From: Sagittula sp. P11
GTDB lineage: Bacteria; Pseudomonadota; Alphaproteobacteria; Rhodobacterales; Rhodobacteraceae
Assembly (NCBI RefSeq): GCF_002814095.1
Contig: NZ_CP021913.1
Span: 2,700,001-2,764,000 of the forward strand
Length of the DNA stretch: 64,000 nt
Direction: 5' to 3'
Position numbers and translations under genes: made by a program. The stretch's first letter is position 1. The number at the start of each line of letters is the position of its first letter. This document shows, one piece after another, positions 36,714 through 46,099 of the stretch. The notes under the pieces are model-generated. The model had not been told where the DNA came from. It was given only the letters and a program-made list of their open reading frames with translations, and did no database searches.

Positions 36714-37381
36714 GGATCGACGCAGAGCCCTTTCCGCTGGACCTCGACCCCGCGACCACCGCGCTGATCGTGATCGACATGCAGCGCGACTTCATCGAGC
36801 CGGGCGGCTTCGGCGCCTCGCTGGGCAACGACGTGACGCGGCTTCAGGCCATCGTGCCGACCACCGCGCGGCTGATCGACGGTTGCCGCGCGGCCGGCGT
36901 CCCGGTGATCCACACCCGCGAATGCCACAAGCCCGACCTGTCCGACTGCCCGCCCGCCAAGCGCCTGCGCGGGGCGCCGTCGCTCCGGATCGGTGACGAA
37001 GGCCCGATGGGCCGCGTCCTGATCGCAGGCGAACCGGGGGCCGAGATCGTCGCCGAACTGGCGGCCATCCCGGGCGAAAAGGTCATCGACAAGCCGGGGA
37101 AGGGGGCCTTCTACGCCACCGACCTCGGGCCCTACCTTGCCTGTCTCGGGACGAAGACCCTGATCTTCGCGGGCGTCACGACGGAGGTCTGCGTCCAGAC
37201 CACAATGCGCGAGGCCAACGACCGCGGCTTCGACTGCCTCCTGGCCGAGGACGCCACCGAAAGCTACTTCGCCGAGTTCAAGGAGGCAGCCCTGCAGATG
37301 ATCCGCGCGCAGGGCGCCATTGTAGGCTGGACGGCGCCCGTCGCCACGATCCTCTCGGCGCTGGAAATGGCCGATGCCTGA
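36710..37381 (+). CDS. Second isochorismatase-family cysteine hydrolase (candidate triuret hydrolase)
   Basis: 223 residues, a distant paralogue of the BiuH-like protein. Catalytic D23 (IVIDMQRDF), K128 (IDKPGKGAF) and C161 ([16 protein letters not shown]) are kept, but the substrate-site segments differ, for example [11 protein letters not shown] in place of [12 protein letters not shown] triuret hydrolase (TrtA) of this fold has been described next to BiuH in bacteria that degrade triuret, so triuret or another ureide is a reasonable substrate. RutB-like ureidoacrylate hydrolysis is an alternative. It overlaps the ATPase gene by 4 nt and the cupin by 8 nt. Confidence 0.8.
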   Translation: MRIDAEPFPLDLDPATTALIVIDMQRDFIEPGGFGASLGNDVTRLQAIVPTTARLIDGCRAAGVPVIHTRECHKPDLSDCPPAKRLRGAPSLRIGDEGPMGRVLIAGEPGAEIVAELAAIPGEKVIDKPGKGAFYATDLGPYLACLGTKTLIFAGVTTEVCVQTTMREANDRGFDCLLAEDATESYFAEFKEAALQMIRAQGAIVGWTAPVATILSALEMADA

Positions 37382-37715
37382 GCCGCTCTCCATCGCTGAC
37401 CTCACCAGCGGCAGCTGGCGCGACATGACCTTCGCCCCGTTCCGCGACGGGATCGAGATGTGCACCATCGCCGAGGGCATGCCCCAGGTGGCACTCCTGC
37501 GCTACGAACCCGGCGCCGCCGCCCCCCGCCACCGGCACAGCGGCATGGAGACCGTGCTCGTGCTGGACGGCAGCCAGAGCGACGAGAACGGGCATTACCC
37601 CACGGGCAGCCTCGTGCTGAACCCCGAAGGCAGCGTGCACACCGTGCGCTCGGACGAAGGCTGCGTCGTACTGATCCAGTGGACGAAGCCGGTGGAATTT
37701 CTGGAAGGTGACTGA
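37374..37715 (+). CDS. ChrR-like cupin-domain protein
   Basis: 113 residues, a single cupin barrel. The metal-binding pattern [17 protein letters not shown] and later GSVHTV resemble the C-terminal cupin of the anti-sigma factor ChrR, but the N-terminal Zn anti-sigma domain is absent. It overlaps the preceding hydrolase gene and lies 3 bp before atzF, so it is part of the operon. Possible roles are ligand sensing or a metal-dependent reaction on a ureide; neither is shown. Confidence 0.85.
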   Translation: MPEPLSIADLTSGSWRDMTFAPFRDGIEMCTIAEGMPQVALLRYEPGAAAPRHRHSGMETVLVLDGSQSDENGHYPTGSLVLNPEGSVHTVRSDEGCVVLIQWTKPVEFLEGD

Positions 37716-37718
37716 CCT

Positions 37719-39533
37719 ATGAACGTGATGACGCTACAGGCGCCCGACCTGCGGATCGGCGCGCTGCACGACCTCTATGCCGCGGGCACCACACCCGACA
37801 CGGTGATGGCCGCCGTCTACGCCCGCATCGCCGAGATAGGCGACCCCGGCATCTTCATCGCGCTCCGCGAGCAGTCCGAGGTTGCGGAAGAGGCCATGGC
37901 CCTGCCGCCTTTCGATGCAGACGCCTACCCGCTCTGGGGCGTGCCCTTCGCGGTGAAGGACAACATCGACGTGGAGGGCCTGCCCACCACCGCCGCCTGT
38001 CCCGCCTTCGCCTATGAACCTGCCGAGGACGCCTTTGTCGTCGCCCGCCTGCGCGCTGCGGGCGCGCTGGTGATCGGCAAGACCAACCTCGACCAGTTCG
38101 CCACCGGCCTCGTCGGCATGCGCTCGCCCTACGCCGTGCCCTTCAACGCCGTCGATCCGGAGATCGTGCCGGGCGGCTCCTCCTCCGGCTCTGCCGTGGC
38201 CGTGGCGCAGGGCATCGTCAGCTTCGCGCTGGGCACCGACACCGCCGGATCGGGCCGCGTGCCCGCCGCGCTGAACAACATCGTCGGCTTCAAACCCTCC
38301 CTCGGGCTACTCAGCGCCACCGGCATGGTGCCCGCCTGCCGGACGCTCGACACCATCTCCATCTTCTCGGTCGGCGTGGCGGACGGTTGGACGGCGCTGC
38401 AGGTGGCCTCCGGCTACGATCCCGCCGACGCCTATTCCCGCGACCTGCCCGCCCCCGCGCTCGACACGCGCGAGACGCTGACCGTCGCGATCCCCGATGC
38501 GGCCTCGGCGCAGTTCTTCGGCGACACCCTCCAGGCAGAGGCCTTCGCCAGCGCCACCGCCCGGCTGATGGACATGGGCATTACCGTCGAGGAGATCGAC
38601 CTGACGCCCTTCTACGACGTGGCACAGATGCTCTACTCCGGCGCCTGGGTGGCCGAACGCAGGGCCGCGATGGAAGGGATCATGGCGGTCGAACCCGACG
38701 TTGTGCACCCCGTCACCCGCGCCATCGTCTCGGCCGCCGACCAGTTGACCGCCGTCGACGCCTTCCGCGGGTTCTACCGCCTCGCCGACCTGCGCCGCGC
38801 CGTCCAGCCGGTGCTCGACCGCTACGACATGCTCGTGGTGCCCACCGTGCCGACCTTCTACACCCGCGCCGATCTTGAGGCCGACCCGGTCGAACCCAAC
38901 TCCCGCTTCGGAACCTACACCAACTTCGTGAACCTGCTGGACATGTGCGGGCTGGCCGTGCCGACCGCGCCCCGCAGGGACGGGCGACCCGGCAGCCTGA
39001 CCCTCCTCGCGGCCTCCGGCAGGGACGGGCTTCTGGCCGCTCTCGCCGCCCGGATAGAGGCGGACGCCGCCATAGCCCCCGGCAACGGGCTTGCCATTCC
39101 GATGCCCTTGCCGCTTCCGGCGCGCGCACAGAACGAGACGGTGATCGCCGCCGTCGGCGCGCACATGTCCGGCCTGCCGCTCAACGGCGAGCTGACCCGC
39201 CTCGGCGCCCGCTGCCTCGGCCCCGCCCGGACCAGCGCGGACTACCGGCTTTACCGGCTGCCCGGCGGCGGCGTGCCGAAACCGGGCCTCCTGTGGGTGA
39301 ACCGCGGCGGCAAGGCGATCGACATCGAGCTCTGGGCGCTGCCCACCGCCGCGGTCGGCGCCTTCATGGCCAACATCCCCTCGCCGCTCACCATCGGCAC
39401 GCTGACGCTGGAGGATGAGGACCTCTGCAAGGGTTTCCTGGTGGAGGCGGCGGCGGTCGAGGGCGCAGAGGACATCACCGCATTCGGCGGCTGGCGCAGC
39501 TTCCTGGCCTCGCTCGAATCCGCCCAGGCCTGA
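37719..39533 (+). CDS. atzF: Allophanate hydrolase
   Basis: 604 residues, the AtzF type. The amidase-signature domain (about 1-440) has the triad K80 (FAVKDNID), S154 (PGGSSSGSA) and S178 (GTDTAGSGR), spaced exactly as in AtzF. A C-terminal domain (about 465-604, from VIAAVGAHMSGLPLNGEL) is the second AtzF domain, which completes hydrolysis of the N-carboxycarbamate. Product is 2 NH3 and 2 CO2 from allophanate. It is the last gene of the ureide operon, closed by a bidirectional terminator. No urea carboxylase is present, so allophanate must come from biuret here. Confidence 0.93.
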   Translation: MNVMTLQAPDLRIGALHDLYAAGTTPDTVMAAVYARIAEIGDPGIFIALREQSEVAEEAMALPPFDADAYPLWGVPFAVKDNIDVEGLPTTAACPAFAYEPAEDAFVVARLRAAGALVIGKTNLDQFATGLVGMRSPYAVPFNAVDPEIVPGGSSSGSAVAVAQGIVSFALGTDTAGSGRVPAALNNIVGFKPSLGLLSATGMVPACRTLDTISIFSVGVADGWTALQVASGYDPADAYSRDLPAPALDTRETLTVAIPDAASAQFFGDTLQAEAFASATARLMDMGITVEEIDLTPFYDVAQMLYSGAWVAERRAAMEGIMAVEPDVVHPVTRAIVSAADQLTAVDAFRGFYRLADLRRAVQPVLDRYDMLVVPTVPTFYTRADLEADPVEPNSRFGTYTNFVNLLDMCGLAVPTAPRRDGRPGSLTLLAASGRDGLLAALAARIEADAAIAPGNGLAIPMPLPLPARAQNETVIAAVGAHMSGLPLNGELTRLGARCLGPARTSADYRLYRLPGGGVPKPGLLWVNRGGKAIDIELWALPTAAVGAFMANIPSPLTIGTLTLEDEDLCKGFLVEAAAVEGAEDITAFGGWRSFLASLESAQA

Positions 39534-39553
39534 CCCGGCCCGCGGGCAATAGA

Positions 39554-39577
39554 AAAGGCGCCCCAGGGGGCGCCTTT
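39554..39577. terminator. Bidirectional terminator between atzF and mcd
   Basis: AAAGGCGCCCC-AG-GGGGCGCCTTT, a perfect 11-bp stem with A/T tails on both sides, shared by two convergent transcripts. Confidence 0.88.
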
Positions 39578-39596
39578 CCAGTCCGTCACAACGATG

Positions 39597-41282
39597 TCAG
39601 CCCAGAAGGCGCCGCGCGATCACCTGCGCCTGGATCTCTGCCGCGCCCTCGAAGATGTTGAGGATGCGGGCGTCGCACAGGATGCGCGACACGGTGTATT
39701 CCAGCGCAAAGCCGTTGCCGCCGTGGATCTGCAGCGCGTTGTCCGCCGCGGCCCAGGCCACGCGCGCCCCCAGCAGCTTCGCCATCCCCGCCTCAAGGTC
39801 GCAGCGCCGGCCCTCGTCCTTCTCCCGTGCGGAGAAATACGTCAGCTGCCGCGCGATCATCACCTCGACCGCCATCATCGCCAGCTTGCCCGACACGCGC
39901 GGGAACTTGATCAGCGCCTTGCCGAACTGCTTGCGGTCCAGCGCGTAGCGCATGCCCACGTCCAGCGCCGCCTGCGCCACGCCGATGGCCCGCGCGGCCG
40001 TCTGGATGCGCGCGGATTCGAACGTCTCCATGAGCTGCTTGAAGCCGTTGCCCTCGACGCCGCCCAGAAGGTTCTCGCCCTTGACCTTGAAGTTGTCGAA
40101 GCCCAGCTCGTATTCCTTCATGCCGCGGTAGCCCAGCACCTCGATCTCGCCGCCGGTCATGCCCTCGGTGGGGAAGGGGTCAGCGTCGGTGCCCGGCGTC
40201 TTCTCGGCGATGAACATCGACAGGCCCTTGTAGTTGTCCGTCGACGGATCGGTGCGCGCCAGCAGCGTCATGATGTGGGTCCGGGCCGCGTGGGTGATCC
40301 AAGTCTTGTTGCCGGTGATCCGGTAATCGCCGTTCTCGTCCTTCACCGCCCGCGTGCGGAGCGAGCCGAGGTCCGACCCGGTGTTCGGCTCTGTGAAGAC
40401 GGCGGTCGGCAGCACCTCGCCCGACGCGAGCTTGGGCAGCCACTTCGCCTTCTGCTCTTCCGTGCCGCCCGCGATGATCAGCTCTGCCGCGATCTCCGAC
40501 CGCGTGCCCAGCGAACCCACCCCGATATAGCCGCGCGAGAGCTCTTCGGAGACCACGCACATCGACGCCTTGGACAGGCCGAAGCCGCCGTGCTCTTCCG
40601 GGATGGTCAGGCCGAAGACGCCCATCTCGGACAGCTCCTCGATCACTTCCATCGGGATCAGCTCGTCCTTCAGGTGCCATTCGTGGGCGAAGGGCTCCAC
40701 CTTGTCGACGGCATAGCGGCGGAACTGCTCGCGGATCATCTCCAGTTCTTCGTCGAGCCCGGTGCGGCCCACCGTGATCTCGGCCGAGCGTTCCTCCATC
40801 AGCTCGACCAGCCGGCTCCGCGCGGCCTGGCTGTTGGCGTTCAGCGTCAGCGTGACGATGGCCTCGCTGGCCAGTGGCGCGGCTTCGGCGGGGGTCACGC
40901 CCAGGTCCGCAAGGCGCACCATCTCGCCCTGGTTCATCTGGATGCCGCCCATGATCTGCGCGAGGTACTCGCCAAAGGCGATCTGGTGGATCAGCTGCTC
41001 CACCTCGCCAAAGGTCCCCTCGGCGGTCAGCTTCTCTGCCCAGCCCTGCATCTGGCGCAGCGACTCGAGGTATGTGGCGAACCACGCAAGGCCATGCGCC
41101 GCGGTCTGGTTGTCCTCCACCGCGCGGGCCGAGACCCGGCCGTCGATGCTGACCAGCGCGCGCACGCGCGCACGGGCGGCCTCGAACACCTGTTCCACCG
41201 GGGCAACGGCCGCGCCGGTCAGATCCAGAAGGTCGGGCAGGATCACGCGGCCCTGACCCAGGTCTTGTCCATCATGCGCCAT
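39597..41282 (-). CDS. mcd: (2S)-methylsuccinyl-CoA dehydrogenase (ethylmalonyl-CoA pathway)
   Basis: 561 residues. An acyl-CoA dehydrogenase core (about 180-561: FTEPNTGSDLGS, RKQFGKALIKFPRVSGKL, IHGGNGFALEY) is preceded by an extra ~170-residue N-terminal region. That extension and the sequence match Mcd of Rhodobacter-type bacteria, which oxidises (2S)-methylsuccinyl-CoA to mesaconyl-CoA. Electrons pass to ETF and then the ETF-quinone oxidoreductase at the window's start. mcl1 at 60.2 kb encodes a later step. ATG 41282 follows AAGGAG. Confidence 0.88.
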   Translation of the reverse strand: MAHDGQDLGQGRVILPDLLDLTGAAVAPVEQVFEAARARVRALVSIDGRVSARAVEDNQTAAHGLAWFATYLESLRQMQGWAEKLTAEGTFGEVEQLIHQIAFGEYLAQIMGGIQMNQGEMVRLADLGVTPAEAAPLASEAIVTLTLNANSQAARSRLVELMEERSAEITVGRTGLDEELEMIREQFRRYAVDKVEPFAHEWHLKDELIPMEVIEELSEMGVFGLTIPEEHGGFGLSKASMCVVSEELSRGYIGVGSLGTRSEIAAELIIAGGTEEQKAKWLPKLASGEVLPTAVFTEPNTGSDLGSLRTRAVKDENGDYRITGNKTWITHAARTHIMTLLARTDPSTDNYKGLSMFIAEKTPGTDADPFPTEGMTGGEIEVLGYRGMKEYELGFDNFKVKGENLLGGVEGNGFKQLMETFESARIQTAARAIGVAQAALDVGMRYALDRKQFGKALIKFPRVSGKLAMMAVEVMIARQLTYFSAREKDEGRRCDLEAGMAKLLGARVAWAAADNALQIHGGNGFALEYTVSRILCDARILNIFEGAAEIQAQVIARRLLG

Positions 41283-41352
41283 TCATCGTCTCCTTGTCGT
41301 CGGTTTCGGTCGCCGGACGCGACGGGTTCGGTCTGTATATTCGGTTGCGACG

Positions 41353-41381
41353 GTCCTAAACATTTTGCAGTTGCAGCGCAA
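41353..41381 (-). promoter_or_regulatory. Predicted mcd promoter
   Basis: Minus-strand TTGCGC, 17-nt spacer, TAGGAC; leader about 64 nt. The TTTG before the -35 box and the palindrome GTTGCAGCGCAAC (41370-41382) over it link it to the phaB promoter. Confidence 0.45.
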
Positions 41382-41470
41382 CAAAAATACCAAGGACTGC
41401 GGCAGAGTGTTCATTTCTTGCGCAGAGGATTCTTGCGGCGGCCCTCGGACGCCCATGCTATCAGCGCCGC

Positions 41471-42241
41471 ATGACCGCTTTTCTGCCCGATCTCGCACTG
41501 CCCGTCCTGCTGGCCGCCCTTGGCATCGGCCTTGTGGCGGGCGTGGTCAAGGGAATGGTCGGTTTCGCCATGCCCATGATCATGATCTCCGGCCTTTCGA
41601 GCCTGATCCCGCCGGAACTGGCGCTCGCCGGACTGATTCTCCCGACGCTCGTCACCAACGGGATGCAGGCGCTCAGGCAGGGGGCCGGCGCCGCGTGGCA
41701 GTCGGTCAAGCGGTTCCGCCTGTTTCTTCTGGTCGGGCTGGTGTTCCTGCTGGGCGCCGCGCAGCTTGTGACGGTGCTGCCGGTGCGCTGGCTGCTTCTG
41801 GCCATCGGCCTGCCCATCACGCTGTTTGCGGTGCTGCAACTGGCGGGCTGGCAGTTGCGCCTTGCCCCCGGCACCCGCCCGGGGCTCGAGGCCGGGATCG
41901 GCGCCTTTGCCGGCTTTATCGGCGGGCTGTCCGGTGTCTGGGGGCCGCCAACCGTGGCCTACCTGACCGCCATCGGCACCGAGAAGACCGAGCAGATGCG
42001 CGTGCAGGGCGTGATCTACGGTCTGGGCGCGCTGGCGCTGACCGTCGCGCACATCGGCTCGGGCGTGCTGAACGAACGCTCCGTCTGGTTCTCGGTCATG
42101 TTGCTGCCCACCGCCGTTTGCGGCATGTGGATCGGCAGCCGCATCCAGGACCGCATCGACCAGCGCGCCTTCCGCCGCGCCACGCTGGCCGTGCTGCTGG
42201 TCGCGGGCCTGAACCTCGTCCGCCGGGCGCTGATGGGCTGA
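41471..42241 (+). CDS. TauE/SafE-family permease (DUF81)
   Basis: 256 residues with about eight membrane segments arranged as two repeats, the N-terminal GLVAGVVKGMVGFAMPMIMI and the second GAFAGFIGGLSGVWGPPTVA being the repeated TauE/SafE signature. Members export sulfite, sulfoacetate or other anions. It is divergent from mcd with 188 bp between starts. No sulfur genes lie nearby, so substrate is unknown. Confidence 0.87.
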   Translation: MTAFLPDLALPVLLAALGIGLVAGVVKGMVGFAMPMIMISGLSSLIPPELALAGLILPTLVTNGMQALRQGAGAAWQSVKRFRLFLLVGLVFLLGAAQLVTVLPVRWLLLAIGLPITLFAVLQLAGWQLRLAPGTRPGLEAGIGAFAGFIGGLSGVWGPPTVAYLTAIGTEKTEQMRVQGVIYGLGALALTVAHIGSGVLNERSVWFSVMLLPTAVCGMWIGSRIQDRIDQRAFRRATLAVLLVAGLNLVRRALMG

Positions 42242-42273
42242 CCGGCGGCGCCGGCCGCGCTAGACTTCCCTTC

Positions 42274-42582
42274 ATGACCACGCTCACGGATCACGTCACG
42301 GCGCTTGTCGACGCGGAACTGGCGATGCACCCGAAGGCCACGCGGGCCGACCGGATGCTGCTGGACGACTTCCGCCGCCTGCGCGCCCGCCACCTCCCGA
42401 TCACCGTGAACATCCCGGGCGGCGCCACCACGACCTGCATCATGGTCACCCGCTCCAACGGCGCCTACACGCTGGTCTGGCTGCCGGAGGCGCAGCTCTT
42501 CTCGCTCTGCGTCGACTCGATCTTCGGCCCGGTGGACATCGGCGTGCACGGCGCGGCGCTGGCCTGCTTCTCCTCTGTCTGA
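42274..42582 (+). CDS. Small protein of unknown function
   Basis: 102 residues starting at ATG 42274 (MTTLTDHVTALVDAE), 32 bp after the permease gene. Mixed hydrophobic and charged sequence, with no signal peptide or membrane segment, so probably a small alpha-beta cytoplasmic domain. The open frame upstream of this ATG is a shadow of the permease gene. No family recognised. The balanced composition is protein-like, but a ribosome site is not evident. Confidence 0.6.
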   Translation: MTTLTDHVTALVDAELAMHPKATRADRMLLDDFRRLRARHLPITVNIPGGATTTCIMVTRSNGAYTLVWLPEAQLFSLCVDSIFGPVDIGVHGAALACFSSV

Positions 42583-43253
42583 AGCGCGGACTTCCCGTCC
42601 TTTCAAGTGGATGCCTCAAGCGGTAGCACCCGCGCCTTTCCACCTGTTCCCGATACACGTGCAGAAAGAAGACCGCAAATCCCGAATTGCGAACTTGGGA
42701 TAATTCCGGATTGAGCGCCCGGATTTGCAAAGGGCAGGGGATAACTTCTGACCGGGCGGAGTGAATGAAGCCCCATCAAAGCCCGAGTCCGGCGGGCCCC
42801 CCAATCCAAGCAGACGTGCATGAAGTCCGCACCCTGCGCCGATCCTGTGCCGTGGCGCGCCCCCACTCCTGGGCAGGAGCACGCCACCGCCACCGGCCCC
42901 AACGATCAGGGCTGACGCCAGTTAACGCCACTTGTTTTCAAGGTCGGAACCGGGCAGTGCGACGCGCGGGCACCAAGTTGACCAAGGGCAGCCCCCGCAC
43001 CGGCATCGCCGGGAAAGGACCGACTATGGAATTCCCCACTCGACTCAATTCGGGAAATGCACAAGAATAACAACCTATGGTTGGGGCGCTTTCCGCCTAT
43101 GGAAAAGATTCCCAATTAATTTGAGAGTCCTGTGAATTAAGTCGGGGTTTTATGTCGCCCGCGGGAAACGGCCTTATTTACGCCTTTTTTGCGCGACAGA
43201 CGGCGGCGAATCGGTCTTAATTCCGATCACCAACTTATTTTTGGAGGTTACTA
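42583..43253. other. AT-richer intergenic region
   Basis: 671 bp with no supported gene. 43030-43253 is clearly AT-richer than the rest of the window. It holds a two-part hairpin at 42852-42887 (GTGGCG/CGCCAC outside, CTCCT/AGGAG inside), and a 10-bp inverted pair, TCCCGAATTG (42680-42689) and CAATTCGGGA (43046-43055). Small ORFs here (for example 42603-42902, minus) lack ribosome sites and protein-like composition. A small RNA or a decayed insertion cannot be excluded. Confidence 0.5.
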
Positions 43254-43547
43254 ATGAAGATCAATACGTTCCTTGGCGCTGCCGCAATTGCAATTTCCGC
43301 TATCGCCACCGCCGCTTCCGCCGGCCACCAATCCTATGACGGCCCGATGGACCCGGTCACCCCGGGCTGCGACCGCTATCGCAGCGGTCTTGCTTCGTAC
43401 GACGTGTGCTTCACCGGGGGCGAACCCTACGTGCAGGGCCACTATTCCTCTCTGGCCTGCGCGGACCCCTACAAGGGCACCCGCTTCGTCTGGAAAAAGC
43501 CCTTCCTCGCCAAGGGCCGCTACGTCCTGACCTGCACCGACAACTGA
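43254..43547 (+). CDS. Small secreted protein with four cysteines
   Basis: 97 residues. Signal peptide MKINTFLGAAAIAISAIATA then ASA-GHQS. The mature part of about 74 residues has four cysteines (GCDRY, DVCFTG, LACADP, LTCTDN), suggesting two disulfides, and aromatic-rich segments. TTGGAGG is well placed before the ATG. No family was recognised. It stands alone in an AT-richer island with its own terminator, suggesting individual regulation or acquisition. Confidence 0.85.
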   Translation: MKINTFLGAAAIAISAIATAASAGHQSYDGPMDPVTPGCDRYRSGLASYDVCFTGGEPYVQGHYSSLACADPYKGTRFVWKKPFLAKGRYVLTCTDN

Positions 43548-43573
43548 TCCGTCCATCACGGACCCATGACGCG

Positions 43574-43600
43574 CGCGCCCCGGCATTACCGGGGCGCGTT
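43574..43600 (+). terminator. Terminator of the small secreted protein gene
   Basis: CGCGCCCCGG-CATTA-CCGGGGCGCG then TT, a perfect 10-bp stem 26 nt after the stop. Confidence 0.8.
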
Positions 43601-43621
43601 GCGTTCAGGCCCGCAAACCAG

Positions 43622-44683
<1,062 letters not shown>

Positions 44684-44737
44684 GGTGCTTGGTTTCCTCT
44701 CTCCGACGCGAGACAATGATAGGGCAACGGAAGGCAG

Positions 44738-46090
44738 ATGACGATGACCACCACCCGACAGCCCGCCGTCGCGGGGCGATTCTACCCCGGCCAGCCGGGC
44801 GCGCTGGCGTCCGAGGTCGCGGCCCTGCTGGAGGGCGCGGCCGCCGCGCCCGAACCGCCCCTTGCCGTGATCTCGCCCCACGCGGGCTACGCGTTCTCGG
44901 GGCGGCTGACCGCGCGGGCGCTGGCCGCGACGCGGGACGCCACGCCCGGGGCCATCGCCGTCCTCTCGCCCTCGCACCGCCACGCCTTCGACGGCATCGC
45001 CGCGCCGTCGCAGGACGCCTTCACCCTGCCCACCGGCACCGTCCGTATGGACACCGCCACGCGCGACGCGCTGATCTCCAAGGGGCTGATCCATGAGGAG
45101 GACGCCGCCCACGACCATGAACACGGCGTCGAGGTGCAGCTTCCGGTCCTGCACGCCCTGCACCCCGGCGTGCCGGTGCTGCCGCTGGTGGTCGGGCGGG
45201 CGGACAACTTACAGGTCGCGGCGGTCATCGACGCGCTGCCCGAAGGCACGCTGATCGTCCTCTCCTCCGACCTCAGCCACTTCCTGACCCGCGACGCCGC
45301 GCAGGCGAAGGACGCGCGCACCGCTGAACGGCTGGAGACCGGCGCCGCCCCCGACCTGCGCCCCGAAGAGGCCTGCGGCGCCCGCGCCATCGCGGGGTTC
45401 TTCACCTCCAGACTGGCAGAGGGCACGCGGCTGACCCGTCTCGCCATGGCGAACTCGGGCGAGGTCACGGGCGACGACAGCCGGACCGTGGGGTACGGCG
45501 CATGGGCGATCACGGCGGGAGAGGCGGCCTGCCTCGACACCGGCCAGCGCAGACGGCTGCTCAGGACCGCGCGCGAGGTGCTGGCCTCCAGCCTGAGCCG
45601 TGGCAAGCCGCCGCTCATCGACACGGCGAGCTTTCCGGCGCCATTGCAGACCTACGGGGCCAGTTTCGTGACGCTGGAACAGAAGGGGCGGCTGCGCGGC
45701 TGCATCGGCAGCCTTAGGGCGCACCGCCCGCTGGTCGAGGACGTGGCCCTCAACATCCAGAAATCCGCCTTCGAGGACCCGCGCTTCAACCCGCTGAAGG
45801 AAAGGGAACTCGACCGGACCTCCATCAAGATCGCGATCCTGTCACCGGCGCGGCGCATGACCTTTGCCGATCAGGAGGATCTCGAATCGCAGCTGGTGCC
45901 GGAACGCGACGGGCTGATCCTGCGCGACGCGGGCCGCGCGGGGACCTTCCTGCCGATGGTCTGGGAAAAGCTGCCCGAGCCCCGCGCCTTTGTCGAGGCG
46001 CTGAAGGTCAAGGCCGGGCTGCCGAAGGATCACTGGAGCGACACGCTCACCATCGACCGGTTCCACGCGGAAACCTTTGCCGAGGGGTGA
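44738..46090 (+). CDS. Memo-AMMECR1 fusion of the AmmeMemoRadiSam system
   Basis: 450 residues in two domains. Residues ~1-265 are Memo-like (AVAGRFYPGQP, ISPHAGYAFSG, VLSPSHRH, DLSHFL), an extradiol-dioxygenase-like fold whose histidines usually bind metal. Residues ~275-450 are AMMECR1-like (GRLRGCIGSL, LVEDVALN, KLPEPRAFVEAL). Both domains occur with the radical SAM partner across bacteria and archaea. ATG 44738 follows GGAAGG; an ATG two codons later is possible. The system may modify or repair a protein or cofactor, but its role is unproven. Confidence 0.9.
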   Translation: MTMTTTRQPAVAGRFYPGQPGALASEVAALLEGAAAAPEPPLAVISPHAGYAFSGRLTARALAATRDATPGAIAVLSPSHRHAFDGIAAPSQDAFTLPTGTVRMDTATRDALISKGLIHEEDAAHDHEHGVEVQLPVLHALHPGVPVLPLVVGRADNLQVAAVIDALPEGTLIVLSSDLSHFLTRDAAQAKDARTAERLETGAAPDLRPEEACGARAIAGFFTSRLAEGTRLTRLAMANSGEVTGDDSRTVGYGAWAITAGEAACLDTGQRRRLLRTAREVLASSLSRGKPPLIDTASFPAPLQTYGASFVTLEQKGRLRGCIGSLRAHRPLVEDVALNIQKSAFEDPRFNPLKERELDRTSIKIAILSPARRMTFADQEDLESQLVPERDGLILRDAGRAGTFLPMVWEKLPEPRAFVEALKVKAGLPKDHWSDTLTIDRFHAETFAEG

Positions 46091-46099
46091 GGCGCGCGC

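Noticed and set aside
42603-42902. 99-residue minus-strand ORF in the AT-richer region
   Set aside because: No ribosome site, no recognisable domain, and composition unlike the coding genes.
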